48,163 bases of DNA, taken from the NCBI RefSeq assembly GCF_000720635.1, contig NZ_JOCF01000066.1, forward strand, positions 1 to 48,163. The letters are read 5' to 3'. The stretch is from Streptomyces sp. NRRL WC-3742. Its GTDB lineage: Bacteria; Actinomycetota; Actinomycetes; Streptomycetales; Streptomycetaceae. Shown piece by piece: positions 24,701-32,767 of this stretch. A program made the position numbers and the translations under genes. Position 1 is the stretch's first letter. The number at the start of each line of letters is the position of its first letter. The notes under the pieces are model-generated. The model saw nothing but the letters and a program-made list of their open reading frames with translations. It ran no database searches and was not told the origin of the DNA.

Positions 24701-27700
24701 GCTACGCCCCCGAGGACGCCCGCTTCACCATCGCCTCCACCCCCGGCGGCGAGAGCCTCGTCCACGCCACGGGCCGGGTGCGCACCGGCCAGCGCCGCGC
24801 CCACGGGCCCGCCCTGGACGCCGAGTCCGTACGCCTCGGCAAGGCGCGCCTCGACGGCCCCGACTGCTACCGCCGCCTCGCCGACCACGGCTACCACTAC
24901 GGGCCCGCCTTCCGGAACATCGCCGAGGTCTGGGCCGGGCCCGGCGAGGCCCTCGCCCGCATCGAGCCGGCCGCCGCGCTCGGCCCGCGGGCCGGCGAGC
25001 ACCACCTCCACCCCGCCCTGCTCGACGCCTGCTTCCAGACCCTCCTCACCACCCGGCTGCACGCCCCGGAGCGCGGCGGGGTGCGTGGCGGGGTGCGGCT
25101 GCCCGTCGCCATCGGGGAACTGCGGATCGACGCGGTCGGCGCCCGCCCGCTGTGGGCGCACGCCACCGTCACCCGCGACAGCGGCGAGGAACTGGTCGGA
25201 GACCTCGCCCTGTACGCCGAGGACGGCACCCCGCTCGGGCGGATCACCGGCTTCCGTGCCGCCGACGTCACCGCGGCCGCCACCTCGGTGGGCCTGGCGA
25301 CCATCGACGGGTGGCTCACCGAACCGGTCTGGACGGAGGTTGCGTCGCCGTCCGCCACGGAGGACACCGGCGACCTGCTGATCTTCGCCGACGAGGGCGG
25401 GCTCGCCGAGCGCCTGGCCGCGCTGACCGGCCGCGCCCACCTGGTGAGGCCCGGCGCGAACTACTCCTTCGGCGAGCGGAGTTCGACCGTACGGCCCGAC
25501 TCCGCCGAGGACCACGCCCGGCTGCTCGCCGACCTCGGCCCGGCCCACCGCACCGCCGTCCACCTCTGGAACCTCGACCAGCCCGCCCTCGACTCCACCA
25601 CCCCCGAGCGGCTCGACGAGCTCGCCACCCACGGCGCCTACGCCCTGATCGCGCTCGCCCAGGCCCTGCCCGCCGCCCGGCCGCAGATGCGGCTGCACAT
25701 CGTCACCCGGGGCGCCCAGGCCGCCGGGCCCGAGGACCGCGTCGAGCCCCTCGGCGCCCCCGCCTGGGGCCTCGGCCGGGTGCTCTGGCAGCAGGAACTC
25801 GTGGCCCAGCGCGGCACGTTGATCGACCTCGACCCCGCCCGGCCCGCCGCCGAACAGGCCGAAACCCTGCTCGCGGAACTCGCCGCCCGCGACGAGCAGG
25901 AGATCGCCCTGCGCGGCGGCCGCCGCCTCACCGCCCGCCTGCGCCCCGCCGAAGGGCTCACCCGCCCGCTGCCGCCCGTCCTGCGCGCGGACGGAAGCTA
26001 CCTCGTCACCGGCGCCTTCGGCGCGCTGGGCCGGCTGCTCTGCCGCACCCTGGTGCGGCGCGGCGCCCGCCGGCTGATCCTCGTCGGCCGCACCGCCCTG
26101 CCCGGGCGCGACCAATGGGCGCAGACCGACCCCGCCACCCCCGCCGGGGAGCGGATCGCCTTCCTGCGCGAACTCCAGGCCCTCGGCGCCTCCCCGCTGA
26201 TCGCCCCCGTCGACGTCACCGACGGGGCCGCCCTCGCCGCCTGGCTCGACGACTACCGGAGCCGCGAACTCCCGCCCGTCCGCGGCGTGTTCCACCTCGC
26301 CGGTCAGGTCCGCGACACCCTGCTCGCCCAGATGGACCGCCCCGCCTTCGACGCCGGCTACGCCCCCAAGGTGATCGGCGCCCACCTGCTGCACCGGCTG
26401 CTGCGCGAGGAACCCCTCGACCACTTCGTGCTCTTCGCCTCCGTCGCCTCCCTGCTCACCACCGCCGGACAGACCAACTACGCGGCGGGCAACGCCTTCC
26501 TGGACGCCCTCGCCCACCACCGCCGGGCCGCGGGCCTGCCCGGGCTCAGCCTCGACTGGGGCCCCTGGGCCACCGGCATGATCGAGGAACTCGGCCTGGT
26601 CGCCCACTACCGCGACGCCCGCGGCATGAACTCCCTGCCGCCCGAGGCCGGAACGGCCGTCCTCGAACGCGTCCTCGGCCAGGACCGCGCCCAGCTGCTC
26701 ATCGCCCCCGTCGTCGACTGGCCGACCTTCCTCGCCTGGTACCCGGCGCCGCCGCCGCTGGTCGCCGACCTCGCCGCAGCGGCCGCCGACCGGGCCCCGG
26801 CCGAGGCGGGAGGCTTCCTCGACGCCTACCGCCCCGCCGACCCGGACGCCCGCCGCGCCCTCGTCCTGGAGCGCCTCACCGCCGCCGCGGCCGCCGTCCT
26901 GCGCACCGGCGCCGACCGCATCGAGGAGACGACCAGGCTCGGCGCCCACGGCCTGGACTCGCTGCTGGCCATGGAGCTGCGCGCCCGCGTCCACGGCGAA
27001 CTCGGCGTCGCCCTCCCGGTGGTGGCGCTGCTCGGCAACGGCACCGTCGGCGACCTCGCCGACCTGCTCACCGAGGGCCTGACCGCGCTGCTCGCCACCC
27101 TGATCGAGGAGGCCGGCCCCGGGCGCGCCGAGGCCGAACTCCACACCGACGAGGCCCGCTTCCCGCTCACCCACAACCAGCAGGCCCTGTGGTTCCTGCG
27201 CCAGCTGCACCCGGACGGCTTCGCGTACAACATCGGCGGCGCCGTCGAGGTGCGCGCCGAACTCGACCCCGAGCTCCTGTTCGCCGCCTTCCGCCACCTG
27301 GTGGAGCGGCACCCGCTGCTGCGGGCCGCCTTCACCACCGAGCAGGGCCGCCCCGTCCAGCACGTGCGCGCCGAACCCGCCGCCGACACCGCCCTGTTCG
27401 ACGTCGAGGGCCGCCCCTGGGAGGAGGTCCGCGAGCTGCTCGTCGGCGAGTACCGGCGGCCGTACGACCTTGAGCGGGACCCGCTGGTGCGGCTTCGGCT
27501 CTTCCGGCGCGGGCCCGACCGCTGGGTGCTGATGAAGGCCGTCCACCACATCGTCTCGGACGCGATCTCCACCTTCACCTTCATCGAGGAGCTGTTCGAG
27601 GTCTACGCGGCGCTGCGCGAGGGCCGTACCCCGCAGCTGCCGCCGGTGGCCGCCCGCTACCTGGACTTCCTCAACCACCAGAACCGCTTCCTGGCCGGGC

Positions 27701-30700
27701 CCGAGGCGGGCCGGATGCTCGGCTACTGGCGCGGCCACCTGCCCGCCGAGATGCCCGTCCTCGCCCTGCCCACCGACCGGCCCCGCCCGGCCGTGCAGAC
27801 CCACAACGGCGCCTCCGAGTTCTTCCGGCTCGACGCCGAACTCACCGACCGCGTCCACGCGTTGGCCCGGGAGCACAACGCCACCCCGTTCATGGTGCTG
27901 CTGAGCGCCTACTACCTGCTGCTGCACCGCTGGTCCGGCCAGGACGGCATCGTGGTCGGCAGCCCCGTCACCGGCCGCACCCAGGAGGAGTTCGCCTCCG
28001 TCTACGGCTACTTCGTCAACCCGCTGCCGCTGCACGTGAGCCTCGCCGGGGAGCCGACCGTCGCCGAGCTGCTCGCCAGGGTGCGCGAGAGCGTCCTCGG
28101 CGGGCTCGACCACCAGGAGTACCCCTTCCCGCTGCTGGTCGAACAGCTCGGGCTCCAGCACGACCCCAGCCGCTCGGCCGTCTTCCAGGCGATGTTCATC
28201 CTGCTCACCCACAAGGTCGCCGTGGAGCGCTTCGGCTACCGCCTGGAGTACATCGAACTGCCCGAGGAGGAGGGCCAGTTCGACCTGACGCTCTCCGCCT
28301 ACGAGGACCGCGCGGACGGCAGCTTCCACTGCGTGTTCAAGTACAACTCCGACCTGTTCGACCCCGGGACGGTCCAGCGGCTCGCCGCCCACTACCGCAA
28401 CCTGCTCGACGCCATGACCCGCGCCGGTGCCGACGAGCCGGTCGGACGGCTGCGGATGCTCGACACCGCCGAACGCCGCCTGATCCTCGAGGAGTTCAGC
28501 GGAGCCGCCCGCCGCATCGACCATGACGCGCCCTTGCCCGAGCTCTTCGCCAAGGCGGCCGCCGAACACCCCGAGGCCCTCGCCGTCGTCCACCCCGGCA
28601 GGGACGGCGTGGAACGGCTCACCTACGGAGAGCTCGACCGCCGCTCCCACCGCCGGGCCCTGCGGCTGCGCGAACTCGGCGTCGGCGAGGGCGCGGTGGT
28701 CGCCGTCCACCTCGACAAGTCGCCCGAGCTGATCACCACCCTGCTGGCCGTCTGGCGGGCCGGCGCCGCCTACCTGCCGCTCGACCCCGGCCACCCGGCC
28801 GACCGGCTCGCCCACCAGATCGCCGACGCCCGCGCCGCCCTGGTCCTCGTCGACCAGCGCCGCCCGCTGCCCGAGGGGCTCATCGCCACGCCCGCCACGG
28901 CTGTCGCGCCCGCCACGGCCGCCCCGCCAGCCATGCCCGTCACGCCCGTCACGCCCGTCACCCTGGAGGAGCTGGACCGGCCCGCCCGCGCCGAGGGCCC
29001 GCTGCCCGCCCCCGACCCCGACCGGACCGCGTACGTCATCCACACCTCCGGCTCCACCGGCCGCCCCAAGGGCGTCCGGGTCACCCACCGCAACCTCTCC
29101 GCCGTCACCGCCGGCTGGCGCGCCGAGTACCGCCTCGACACCGAGGCCCGGGTGCACCTCCAGATGGCCGCCAGCGCCTTCGACGTCTTCACCGGGGACC
29201 TCGCCCGGGCCCTGGGCACCGGCGGCGCCCTCGTCCTCGTCGACCGGGACCTGCTCTTCGACACCGCCCGCCTCCACCGGGTGATGCGCGAAGAGGCCGT
29301 CGACTGCGGCGAGTTCGTCCCCGCCGTGGCCCGCGCCCTGCTCGCCCACTGCGAACGGGACGGCCTGCGGCTGGACTTCCTCAAGCTGCTGATCGTCGGC
29401 TCCGACTCCTGGAAGGCTTCCGAGCACCGCCGGCTGCGCGCCCTGTGCGGGCCGCACACCCGGCTCGTCAACTCCTACGGCCTCACCGAGGCCACCGTGG
29501 ACAGCAGCTACTACGAGGGCGCCGCCGAGGAGTCGGAGCCCGGCCGGATGGTCCCCATCGGCCGGCCCTTCCCCAACAGCGAGCTGTACATCCTCGACCG
29601 CCACGGCGAGCCGGTGCCCGTCGGCGTGCCCGGCGAACTGTGGATCGGCGGCGCGGGCGTGGCCGCCGGATACCTCGGAGACCCCGAGCAGACCGCCCGC
29701 CGCTTCGCCACCGTCCACCTCGACGGCACCCCCCGGCGCCTCTACCGCACCGGCGACCTCGGCCACTGGAGCGCCGACGGCACCGCCCACCTGCTCGGCC
29801 GCATCGACAACCAGGTCAAGGTCCGGGGCCACCGCATCGAACCCGGCGAGATCGAGGCCCACCTCACCGCCCTGCCCGACGTCGCCCACGCCTGCGTGAC
29901 GGTCCGTCAGGACCACTCCGGGGACGCCGCCCTGGCCGCCTACCTGGTCCCCGCCGAGGGCGCCGCCCTCGACCGCCGCGAGCTGCGCCGCCGCCTCGCC
30001 GAACACCTGCCCACGGTGATGATCCCCTCCTACCTCACCGAACTGCCCGCCCTGCCCCTCACCGCCAACGGCAAGGTCGACCTCGCCGCCCTGCCCGCAC
30101 CCGAGACCGACACCGGCGGCGATCACCACGAACCGCCCGTCACCCTCTACGAACAGCGGGTCGCCGACCACTGGCAGCGCCTGCTCGGCCTCGACAGGGC
30201 GGGCCTCCAGCACGACTTCTTCGAGCTCGGCGGCAGCTCCATCCGGCTGATCGAACTCATCCACCACCTCCAGGCCGAGTTCACCATCGAGATCCCCGTC
30301 GGCCTGCTGTTCAAGGTCACCACCCTGCACGGCATGGCCCGCACCGTCGAGCAGATCGTCACCGGCGAACTGGCCGGCGCCCAGCCGTACCTGTGGTTCA
30401 ACTCCGGCGCCCCCGGGGCCCGTACGCTCTTCTGCTTCCCGCCCGCCGGCGGCCACGGACTCGTCTACCGCCAACTCGCCGCCCACCTGCCCGAACACCG
30501 CGTCGCCGCCTTCAACTACCTGAGCGGGGACGACAAGACCAGCCGCTACGCCGACCTCGTCGAGACCCTCCACCCCGAGGGCCCGTACACGCTGCTCGGC
30601 TACTCCCTCGGCGGCAACCTCGCCTTCGAGGTCGCCAGGGAACTGGAGGCCCGCGGGCGCACCGTCACCTCCGTCCTGCTCCTCGACGCCTACCGCGTCA

Positions 30701-31077
30701 ACGCCGCCTTCGACCTCGGCGAGGACCACCTCGCCGCCTTCGAACGCGAACTCCACGAGCACCTGCACCGCCACACCGGCTCCCGGATCGTCGCCCGGGA
30801 GAGCCTCCACCAGGCCCGCGACTACCTGGAGTTCTGCAGCCGCACCCCCAACCTGGGCACCGTGCGCGCCCGGCTGGACGTCCTGTGCGAGCCCGCCCGC
30901 CTCGCCGTCCACACCGGCGGCGAGGAGGGCTCCTGGCAGGGCGCCTCCACCGGCGGCACCACCGTCCGGGCCGGGCACGGCAGCCACGCCGAGATGCTCG
31001 ACGGCGAATCCGCCGCCCTCAACGCCGCTGCGGTGGCCACCCTGCTGACCGGAGGCACCGCCGATGGCCGGGGCTGA
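21763..31077 (+). CDS. Iterative PKS-NRPS of polycyclic tetramate macrolactam (PTM) type
   Basis: A 3,104-residue megasynthase with one PKS and one NRPS module. Order and active sites: KS (C184, H319, H359), AT (GHSTGE, S632, preceded by FTGMGPQWWGMG), DH (HRIEGQAVLP, H926), KR (GAFGALG at 1417, Y1573), ACP (S1733), C domain (HHIVSD, H1928-D1933), A domain (TSGSTGRPKG from 2428), PCP (S2826) and thioesterase (GYSLGG, S2948). No ER or MT domain is seen. The A-domain code reads D-V-G-E-I-G-S-V-D-K, one conservative change from the known ornithine code. In PTM biosynthesis such an enzyme builds two polyene chains iteratively, joins both to L-ornithine and closes a tetramate. ATG 21763 is the first Met before KS; a TTG 32 codons upstream is unlikely. 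Its last 14 bases overlap the next gene. The PTM assignment rests on architecture, code and neighbours. Confidence 0.95.
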   Translation: MTTSPFAVPCERIAITGIGCRLPGHANDHRTYWRNLIEGRDCLTDTPADRYNTATLGSRDRAKPGRLIGGRGGYIDGFDTFDPDFFGISPREAAHMDPQQRKLLEVSWEALEDGGMRPGELAGREVGVYMGAFTLDWKILQFADLDFRTIAAHTATGTMMTMVSNRISHCFDFRGPSLSIDTACSSSLVAVHLACQSLLRGESELALAGGALLHMTPQYTIAETKGGFLSADGRSRAFDASANGYVRAEGVGVVVLKRLSDALRDGDQVHAVVLGTGVNQDGRTNGITVPSADAQVALIEKVCAEAGIEPGSLQYVEAHGTSTPVGDPIEAAALGRVLGRGRRAGERCYVGSVKTNIGHTEAAAGVAGLIKTALALKHRRIPPHLNLERPNPGIDLDALPFDIPTAALDWPEHTGPARAGVNSFGFGGTNAHVLLEEPPSPALLNPAVGRPVCTVLPLSTKDAAALPELAGAVRRELAEGAPLADLGHTLAHRRQHLPERLAVAYRDREELEQALAACERGEAHPALVQGRARERRQRRLAWVFTGMGPQWWGMGRGLYDSEPVYREALEAVDREVRDQAGWSLLEEMLREEADSRMAHTWLAQPANFALQVGLSALWRSRGVRPDAVVGHSTGEVAAFHEAGVYDLPDAVRVVLTRSRLQQRLAGTGAMIAAGLSEAEAERRLRPYRELVSLAAVNGPSSVTLAGDTGAIGELAGQLAAEGVFVRALEVKVPYHSLLMDPIREELLAGLAGIKPRRARLPLHLTGREGVAAGPELDGAYWWDNVRDTVRFRAAVERMAAEGLGVFLEIGPHPVLGHAVRESVEHAVCLPSLRRHEDEPARLTRSLAELHTLGVELDWTALHPAGRPVPLPGYPWRRERYWTEPEAVRQVRLGEVDHPLLGRRTASAQPTWATDLDPERLPYLGDHRIEGQAVLPAAGYLEMAAQAVRALTGGSEVTLADVEFQRALVLSESEPTPVQLGYAPEDARFTIASTPGGESLVHATGRVRTGQRRAHGPALDAESVRLGKARLDGPDCYRRLADHGYHYGPAFRNIAEVWAGPGEALARIEPAAALGPRAGEHHLHPALLDACFQTLLTTRLHAPERGGVRGGVRLPVAIGELRIDAVGARPLWAHATVTRDSGEELVGDLALYAEDGTPLGRITGFRAADVTAAATSVGLATIDGWLTEPVWTEVASPSATEDTGDLLIFADEGGLAERLAALTGRAHLVRPGANYSFGERSSTVRPDSAEDHARLLADLGPAHRTAVHLWNLDQPALDSTTPERLDELATHGAYALIALAQALPAARPQMRLHIVTRGAQAAGPEDRVEPLGAPAWGLGRVLWQQELVAQRGTLIDLDPARPAAEQAETLLAELAARDEQEIALRGGRRLTARLRPAEGLTRPLPPVLRADGSYLVTGAFGALGRLLCRTLVRRGARRLILVGRTALPGRDQWAQTDPATPAGERIAFLRELQALGASPLIAPVDVTDGAALAAWLDDYRSRELPPVRGVFHLAGQVRDTLLAQMDRPAFDAGYAPKVIGAHLLHRLLREEPLDHFVLFASVASLLTTAGQTNYAAGNAFLDALAHHRRAAGLPGLSLDWGPWATGMIEELGLVAHYRDARGMNSLPPEAGTAVLERVLGQDRAQLLIAPVVDWPTFLAWYPAPPPLVADLAAAAADRAPAEAGGFLDAYRPADPDARRALVLERLTAAAAAVLRTGADRIEETTRLGAHGLDSLLAMELRARVHGELGVALPVVALLGNGTVGDLADLLTEGLTALLATLIEEAGPGRAEAELHTDEARFPLTHNQQALWFLRQLHPDGFAYNIGGAVEVRAELDPELLFAAFRHLVERHPLLRAAFTTEQGRPVQHVRAEPAADTALFDVEGRPWEEVRELLVGEYRRPYDLERDPLVRLRLFRRGPDRWVLMKAVHHIVSDAISTFTFIEELFEVYAALREGRTPQLPPVAARYLDFLNHQNRFLAGPEAGRMLGYWRGHLPAEMPVLALPTDRPRPAVQTHNGASEFFRLDAELTDRVHALAREHNATPFMVLLSAYYLLLHRWSGQDGIVVGSPVTGRTQEEFASVYGYFVNPLPLHVSLAGEPTVAELLARVRESVLGGLDHQEYPFPLLVEQLGLQHDPSRSAVFQAMFILLTHKVAVERFGYRLEYIELPEEEGQFDLTLSAYEDRADGSFHCVFKYNSDLFDPGTVQRLAAHYRNLLDAMTRAGADEPVGRLRMLDTAERRLILEEFSGAARRIDHDAPLPELFAKAAAEHPEALAVVHPGRDGVERLTYGELDRRSHRRALRLRELGVGEGAVVAVHLDKSPELITTLLAVWRAGAAYLPLDPGHPADRLAHQIADARAALVLVDQRRPLPEGLIATPATAVAPATAAPPAMPVTPVTPVTLEELDRPARAEGPLPAPDPDRTAYVIHTSGSTGRPKGVRVTHRNLSAVTAGWRAEYRLDTEARVHLQMAASAFDVFTGDLARALGTGGALVLVDRDLLFDTARLHRVMREEAVDCGEFVPAVARALLAHCERDGLRLDFLKLLIVGSDSWKASEHRRLRALCGPHTRLVNSYGLTEATVDSSYYEGAAEESEPGRMVPIGRPFPNSELYILDRHGEPVPVGVPGELWIGGAGVAAGYLGDPEQTARRFATVHLDGTPRRLYRTGDLGHWSADGTAHLLGRIDNQVKVRGHRIEPGEIEAHLTALPDVAHACVTVRQDHSGDAALAAYLVPAEGAALDRRELRRRLAEHLPTVMIPSYLTELPALPLTANGKVDLAALPAPETDTGGDHHEPPVTLYEQRVADHWQRLLGLDRAGLQHDFFELGGSSIRLIELIHHLQAEFTIEIPVGLLFKVTTLHGMARTVEQIVTGELAGAQPYLWFNSGAPGARTLFCFPPAGGHGLVYRQLAAHLPEHRVAAFNYLSGDDKTSRYADLVETLHPEGPYTLLGYSLGGNLAFEVARELEARGRTVTSVLLLDAYRVNAAFDLGEDHLAAFERELHEHLHRHTGSRIVARESLHQARDYLEFCSRTPNLGTVRARLDVLCEPARLAVHTGGEEGSWQGASTGGTTVRAGHGSHAEMLDGESAALNAAAVATLLTGGTADGRG
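28935..28961 (+). repeat. 9-bp in-frame repeat in the A domain
   Basis: GCCCGTCAC occurs three times in a row (28935, 28944, 28953), encoding P-V-T three times. It follows an Ala/Thr/Pro-rich stretch, in the surface loop of the A domain just before the A3 motif region; it probably tolerates length change. Confidence 0.8.
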
Positions 31078-32767
31078 ACGCGGCTCGGCCGAGCCCGGGC
31101 GTCGCGGCCCGGACTGGTCAGAGCGCGAGCGGACGGACGGCGGCCCGCCCCGGGTCATCGTCATCGGCGCGGGCCTCGCGGGCCTGGCCACCGGCTGCTA
31201 CGCGCAGATGAGCGGACTGGAGACCCGCATCTTCGAGAAGCACGTCCTGCCCGGCGGCTGCTGCACCGCCTGGGCCCGCGACGGCTACCTCTTCGACTAC
31301 TGCATCGACTGGCTCATCGGCACCGCCGAGACCAGCGGCGCCCACCAGGTCTGGCGCGAACTCGGCGCCCTGGACGGCAAGTCCGTCACCCACTTCGACG
31401 TCTTCAACCGCGTCGTCGACGAACACGGCCGCGCCGTCACCTTCCACTGCGACCCGGACCGCCTCGAAGCCCACCTGCTCGACCTCGCCCCCGGCGACGC
31501 CGCCCCCGTCCGCGAGTTCTGCCGGGACCTGCGCCGCTTCGTCGCCGCCGCGGCCCCCTGGGAGCTCACCCCGCCGCCGCTGCGCACCACCGCCGAGCGG
31601 CTGCGCACCCTGCGCGCCGTCCTACCCGCCTTCCGGCTGTACTGGCGCACCGCCACCACCCCGATGAGCGCCTTCGCCGAGCGCTTCGAGGACCAACTGC
31701 TGCGCCGGGCCTTCCCCGTCATGTTCCTCCAGGAACCGGCCGGCTTCCCCCTGCTGCCCTACCTCTACACCCTCGCCGCCGCCCACACCGGCAACGCCGG
31801 TTTCCCCCAAGGGGGTTCGCTGGGCCTGGCCCGCTCCGTCGAGGAGCGCTACACCTCCCTCGGCGGCACGATCGGCTACCGCTGCCGCGTCGAACGCGTC
31901 CTGATCGAGGGCGGGCGCGCGATCGGCGTCCAACTCAGGGACGGCTCACGACACTTCGCCGACCACGTGGTGGCCGCCTGCGACGGCCCGACCGTGCTCG
32001 GCAAGCTGCTCGGCGGGCTGTGGTCCAGCCCCACCCTGGACCGGATGTACGGCGAACTCCTCGACAGGCCCGGCAACCTGTACCCGGCCGTGGTCTCCGC
32101 CTTCGTCGGCCTCGAGGGCCCGCTTCCGCCCGGCGAACCCCACAGCACCACCTACCTGCTGGAACCCCGCACGGCCGCGCGGCTGCCCGGCTCCCTCCAG
32201 AGCAGCCTGGTGGTGCAGCTGCGCTCGGCCTACGCGGAGGGCTTCGCCCCGCCCGGCAAGTCCGTCCTGCACTGCACCTACTTCAGCGACTACCGCTCCT
32301 GGAAGGAGCTCAAGCTGCGCGACCGCCGCGCCTACCGCGCCCGCAAGCAGGAAGTCGCCGCGTTCGTCCGGGAGTTCCTCGAGCGCACCTACCCCGGGAT
32401 CGGTCGGCGGATCGAACTCGTCGACGTCGCCTCCCCGGTGACCACCGAGCGCTTCACCGGCAACACCTACGGCAGCATCCTCGCCTGGCAGGCGTTCTCC
32501 GAGGCCGAGGACGCCGCCGACCGGCTCGTCAACCGCGACCGGATGCGGATCCCGGGCCTGGCCGGCTTCTCCATGGCCGGGCAGTGGACGGCCCTCGGGG
32601 GCCTCATCCGCGCCGCCACCAGCGGCCGTTACGCCGCCCAGTACCTCTGCCGGGACCTCGGGGTGCCCTTCCGCGCCCGGCCTAGCGAGAACCGGGAGCC
32701 CTGGCACCCCGGAAAGTGGGGCCGGCTGCCCCGGCTCGACCGCGCCACCGTGGGAGCGTCCGAATGA
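31064..32767 (+). CDS. FAD-dependent oxidoreductase, phytoene desaturase-like (PTM cyclisation)
   Basis: A 567-residue protein of the phytoene dehydrogenase/CrtI-like flavoprotein family. The dinucleotide-binding motif VIVIGAGLAGLATG is at about residues 30-43 after a short charged extension; a conserved PGGCCTAW follows, and the C-terminal FAD-binding segment is FSMAGQWTALGGL. In PTM pathways one or two such enzymes reductively close the carbocycles of the polyene tetramate. Here it is the first of two. Its ATG lies inside the last codons of the PKS-NRPS gene (14-bp overlap), with GGAGG 8 nt upstream at 31051-31055, and its stop overlaps the next start (ATGA). Exact ring-forming role is inferred from known clusters. 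Confidence 0.9.
   Translation: MAGAERGSAEPGRRGPDWSERERTDGGPPRVIVIGAGLAGLATGCYAQMSGLETRIFEKHVLPGGCCTAWARDGYLFDYCIDWLIGTAETSGAHQVWRELGALDGKSVTHFDVFNRVVDEHGRAVTFHCDPDRLEAHLLDLAPGDAAPVREFCRDLRRFVAAAAPWELTPPPLRTTAERLRTLRAVLPAFRLYWRTATTPMSAFAERFEDQLLRRAFPVMFLQEPAGFPLLPYLYTLAAAHTGNAGFPQGGSLGLARSVEERYTSLGGTIGYRCRVERVLIEGGRAIGVQLRDGSRHFADHVVAACDGPTVLGKLLGGLWSSPTLDRMYGELLDRPGNLYPAVVSAFVGLEGPLPPGEPHSTTYLLEPRTAARLPGSLQSSLVVQLRSAYAEGFAPPGKSVLHCTYFSDYRSWKELKLRDRRAYRARKQEVAAFVREFLERTYPGIGRRIELVDVASPVTTERFTGNTYGSILAWQAFSEAEDAADRLVNRDRMRIPGLAGFSMAGQWTALGGLIRAATSGRYAAQYLCRDLGVPFRARPSENREPWHPGKWGRLPRLDRATVGASE

Noticed and set aside
21661..31191. A 3,176-codon open frame on the minus strand opposite the PKS-NRPS gene
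   Set aside because: It is a GC-bias shadow of the synthase; its translation is Gly/Glu/Val-rich without any domain, while the plus frame has complete active-site motifs.
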